Positions 6,966 to 8,959 of a stretch of 8,959 nucleotides of DNA are shown one piece after another. The position numbers and the translations under genes are program-made. Every line of letters begins with the position of its first letter. The stretch's first letter is position 1. The DNA lies in NCBI GenBank assembly GCA_041158225.1, contig JBEBBU010000100.1, positions 1 to 8,959 of the forward strand, read 5' to 3'. Source of the DNA: JBEBBU01 sp041158225. Lineage in GTDB: Bacteria; Pseudomonadota; Gammaproteobacteria; Methylococcales; Methylococcaceae. Under the pieces are notes generated by a model. The model was not told the origin of the DNA, made no database searches, and saw nothing but the letters and a program-made list of their open reading frames with translations.

Positions 6966-8156
6966 TCAGGAGAAGTATTGGCGTATGTTGGCCAGCCATG
7001 ATTTGTGGTTTTTTACCGGTCGGCGGCGGTTGGCCAGCCATGAGGCCAGTTCAACAATACCTTTGGCCACAGGAGATTCGGGTGCATGATCAAGGATGGC
7101 TTTCCCCAGATTGGCGGCACCATTAACGGCACGGAAATCACTGGGAATGACGGCTACAGCCTTCATCTGCAGGGCCCTTTCGATATCCACCACCTTGATG
7201 GAACCGTTGTCTTCATAGCGGTTGATGATAAGGCTGATCCTACTGTCCGGAATGAGTAATTCATTATGCAGGATATTAAGCAGTTTCTGACCGTTACGGA
7301 TATTCTGGAAGTCCTGCTGTACGACAAGCACCAGATGCCTGACATTCTCAACAATGACATTGAATACCGGGTCAATCATGCAGGGCAGATCAATGATGAT
7401 CTGGTCATACTGCTGCTGTAGCAGATGAAGCAGACGCTGCAGGCGTTCAGGATCAATATCCCCCGGAATCAGTACCTGGGGGGGTAGCGCGCCGAGTAGG
7501 TGCAGTCCGCTGGGGTGATGCGCCACATAGCCCGTGACCGTCAGCCTGCCAGGATCATCGATAGCCTCAAGCGCTTCCTTGAGACCCAGGGTCGGATGAA
7601 GATCCAGATTGACGTATTGCGAGCCGAACTGGGTATCGAGATCCAGCAGCAGGGTGGATATATGCAGGGTGCTGGCCATGGCGTGTGCGGTAGCGCCGGC
7701 AATACTGCCCGCCCCAGCGCCTCCTTTGGGGCTGATAAAGGCTGTCATGCCGCTATGTACCGAGTCTTCCGTGTGCGCGCCGGCGATCATGCCGCGCAGG
7801 CGCGGTATAAATTCTTCCTCAATGACTGGACTGGGTATAAAGTCATAGACGCCCGCATGCATGGCCATGCGCGTTTCAGATGGCGGGATCACCTGGCCAG
7901 GCGCTATCAGGATAATCACCGGGCGTAACGCTCTGGGCCGATCCATCAGAGTGTGAAGATCACGCTCCGCATTTTCGCCAATACAGTGTATCCAGATGTC
8001 GGGGTCACCATGAACCCCAGTCTGTAGTGGCAGATGGATCGCGTCCATACACACCGAGCTTACCTTGACATTCTGCATTTTGGCCAGCATGTCAAGCAGC
8101 GGTCTGGTGTGCTCTTCGCTGGCGCCGGTGACAAGTATTTGCTGAAGGTTTGACAT
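6966..8156 (-). CDS. tadZ: TadZ/CpaE, pilus-localising ParA/MinD-like protein
   Basis: A 396-residue CpaE/TadZ protein, known in the family to place the Tad secretion machine at its cellular site. Residues about 1-125 form a receiver-like fold without obvious phosphorylation features, ending MHAGVYDFIPSPVIEEEFIP. After a linker comes a MinD/ParA-type domain: FISPKGGAGAGSIA (deviant Walker A, K144), LLLDLDTQFGSQYVNLDL at about 169-186, and QYDQIIIDLPCMID. The motif keeps the signature lysine K144, but A149 and G150 stand where ATP-binding relatives have Lys and Thr, so nucleotide binding may be altered. The ATG at 8156 is preferred because AGGAT (8161-8165) stands just before it; an in-frame ATG at 8186 would add 10 residues and overlap the upstream gene by 10 bases but lacks a good site. 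Confidence 0.92.
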   Translation of the reverse strand: MSNLQQILVTGASEEHTRPLLDMLAKMQNVKVSSVCMDAIHLPLQTGVHGDPDIWIHCIGENAERDLHTLMDRPRALRPVIILIAPGQVIPPSETRMAMHAGVYDFIPSPVIEEEFIPRLRGMIAGAHTEDSVHSGMTAFISPKGGAGAGSIAGATAHAMASTLHISTLLLDLDTQFGSQYVNLDLHPTLGLKEALEAIDDPGRLTVTGYVAHHPSGLHLLGALPPQVLIPGDIDPERLQRLLHLLQQQYDQIIIDLPCMIDPVFNVIVENVRHLVLVVQQDFQNIRNGQKLLNILHNELLIPDSRISLIINRYEDNGSIKVVDIERALQMKAVAVIPSDFRAVNGAANLGKAILDHAPESPVAKGIVELASWLANRRRPVKNHKSWLANIRQYFS

Positions 8157-8160
8157 GCTG

Positions 8161-8165
8161 ATCCT
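8161..8165 (-). promoter_or_regulatory. Ribosome binding site favouring the downstream tadZ start
   Basis: AGGAT on the - strand lies 4 bases before the ATG at 8156. The alternative ATG at 8186 has only a distant GGTGG. The choice moves the N-terminus by 10 residues. Confidence 0.5.
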
Positions 8166-8176
8166 GGCGCCTGTTT

Positions 8177-8638
8177 TCAGGGGCATTCGTTGGTGCCAGT
8201 TCCACCAGATGGATCTGGCAAAGCTCCCATGCTTTCCGACGGCAGAATGGTCACAAAACCAGGAGCCTCCAGCATTCTATAGGCTTCGGGTAGAGGGAGC
8301 AACAAGGTATGGATATAGCCGGAAATGGCAACACGAACCATAGGGGTGCCGTAGATGACCGGATAATCGACGCTGACCATATTACGGCTCAGGCCGTGGA
8401 CCAGACTGCTGTTGCTGGCGTGATTGCCTGGGGCATTAAACAGGGTCACATCAATGACTGAGGGATGGGATGGGGGACAGACGATGGCGATTCTTGCGCC
8501 ACGACGGGTAGCTTCTGCCAGGCTGTTCCATACAAACAGCAGGCGTCCCATTTCCAGTACGGTAAAAAAAAGTAACAGAAATACGGCAGATACCATGGCA
8601 AACTCCAGCGTGACAAGTCCCTGATCAGGCCGTTTCAC
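8177..8638 (-). CDS. TadE-like minor pseudopilin of the Tad system
   Basis: A 153-residue TadE-family pseudopilin: a short basic leader, one N-terminal membrane helix and an outside domain. Residues 7-13 read G-LVTLEF, a prepilin peptidase-type site with cleavage expected after G7 and the conserved glutamate at +5 (E12), followed by the hydrophobic stretch AMVSAVFLLLFFTVLEMGRL. After it comes the TadE-typical FVWNSLAEATRRGARIAIV. The remaining domain has cysteines at 54 and 152. The start is GTG, overlapping the upstream stop as GTGA (8635-8638), with AGGA (8646-8649) 7 bases before it, so it has its own site and may also be coupled. The membrane-helix codons contain a run of eight T. It could equally be named TadF; TadE and TadF are hard to separate at this level. 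Confidence 0.85.
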   Translation of the reverse strand: MKRPDQGLVTLEFAMVSAVFLLLFFTVLEMGRLLFVWNSLAEATRRGARIAIVCPPSHPSVIDVTLFNAPGNHASNSSLVHGLSRNMVSVDYPVIYGTPMVRVAISGYIHTLLLPLPEAYRMLEAPGFVTILPSESMGALPDPSGGTGTNECP

Positions 8639-8959
8639 TGCAGAATCCTGATGACTGCACAGGCCTGAACCTGGAGCGGGCTGACTGGCACTGCGCCAAA
8701 GTACTGCTGGATATTCATGAAGCCGTTGCTGAACTCATAGTCGTAGCTGATCTGGACGCGTGCAAAGACCGTATCCACAATATCTGCCTGAATACTGGTG
8801 GCGGCCCCTGACGGTATGACCCCCGATGCATTCATGGCCTCCTGTACCATGAGCGCGGTCTCTGCGGCGGCCAGCGTATCAGGTAGCCGCGAGTTGCCAA
8901 GCCATGCATGACGGGAGAAATAACGGGCGCCCTGCTGCGCCAGCTTGTTCAGTGTATTG
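8635..8959 (-). CDS. TadE/TadG-type pseudopilin-like protein, C-terminal part (5' end outside window)
   Basis: The frame is open from the window edge to the TGA at 8635-8637, giving 107 visible residues; the ATG at 8850 is internal and not the start. The segment starts NTLNKLAQQGARYFSRHAWL and continues with alternating beta-like stretches (VDTVFARVQISYDYEF), ending CAVIRILQ. The residue pattern after the missing membrane helix (an N-x-L-x-x-x-A-R-Y-like stretch, then TALMVQEAMNASGVIP) resembles TadE-family pseudopilins. It shares a GTGA overlap with the next TadE-like gene, so the two are produced together. The N-terminal helix and peptidase site that would prove the family are not in the window, so the call relies on the C-terminal pattern and the neighbourhood. 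Confidence 0.65.
   Translation of the reverse strand, partial: NTLNKLAQQGARYFSRHAWLGNSRLPDTLAAAETALMVQEAMNASGVIPSGAATSIQADIVDTVFARVQISYDYEFSNGFMNIQQYFGAVPVSPLQVQACAVIRILQ

Noticed and set aside
1..8959. CRISPR arrays, insertion sequences, integrases, tRNA or rRNA genes
   Set aside because: No repeat-spacer pattern, transposase-like protein, terminal inverted repeats or RNA gene signatures were seen; nearly all the window is explained by che and tad genes.

Overview
The window looks like chromosomal core and accessory DNA of a Gram-negative proteobacterium. The evidence is a CheA C-terminus very close to the enterobacterial/gammaproteobacterial type, a lipoprotein-type TadD, and tightly packed genes with AGGAG-like ribosome binding sites. 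Base composition is moderate by eye. The genus cannot be fixed from the sequence; a gammaproteobacterium or a relative such as a zetaproteobacterium would fit, and that is inference.

Left part (1-2885, + strand): a chemotaxis block. It starts inside cheA (only the C-terminal CheW-like P5 domain is present), then a complete cheW, then a complete methyl-accepting protein. The receptor has no visible membrane segment. It appears to be a cytoplasmic receptor with an N-terminal PAS-like domain, a run of four HAMP-like units about 46 residues apart, and a canonical signalling hairpin. The cheW-receptor gap (981-1076) holds a hairpin with a GNRA-type loop overlapping the cheW stop, a 14-base direct repeat whose copies each contain a sigma-28-like -10, and a strong ribosome binding site.

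Right part (2893-8959, - strand): one compact operon for a Tad (tight adherence, Flp-type) pilus. In transcription order it reads: a TadE-type pseudopilin-like protein cut by the window edge, a second TadE-like pseudopilin (GTG start, GTGA overlap), TadZ/CpaE, the TadA/CpaF ATPase, the TadB and TadC membrane platform proteins (tadA-tadB ATGA overlap), and the TadD lipoprotein with TPR repeats (TTG start). TadA powers assembly, TadB/TadC form the inner-membrane base, TadZ places the machine at its cellular site, TadD supports the outer-membrane part, and TadE-like minor pilins prime or modify the fibre. The major pilin, prepilin peptidase, RcpC/CpaB and the RcpA/CpaC secretin are not in the window.

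The two blocks converge, with only 7 bases between the receptor stop and the tadD stop and no recognisable terminator. All genes belong to known families and I see no clearly new system. The best leads are the unusual poly-HAMP soluble receptor, the regulatory-looking cheW-receptor gap, the gene order with pseudopilins directly before tadZ, a T8 tract inside a pseudopilin gene, and the neighbourhood of a chemosensory block and a surface pilus.
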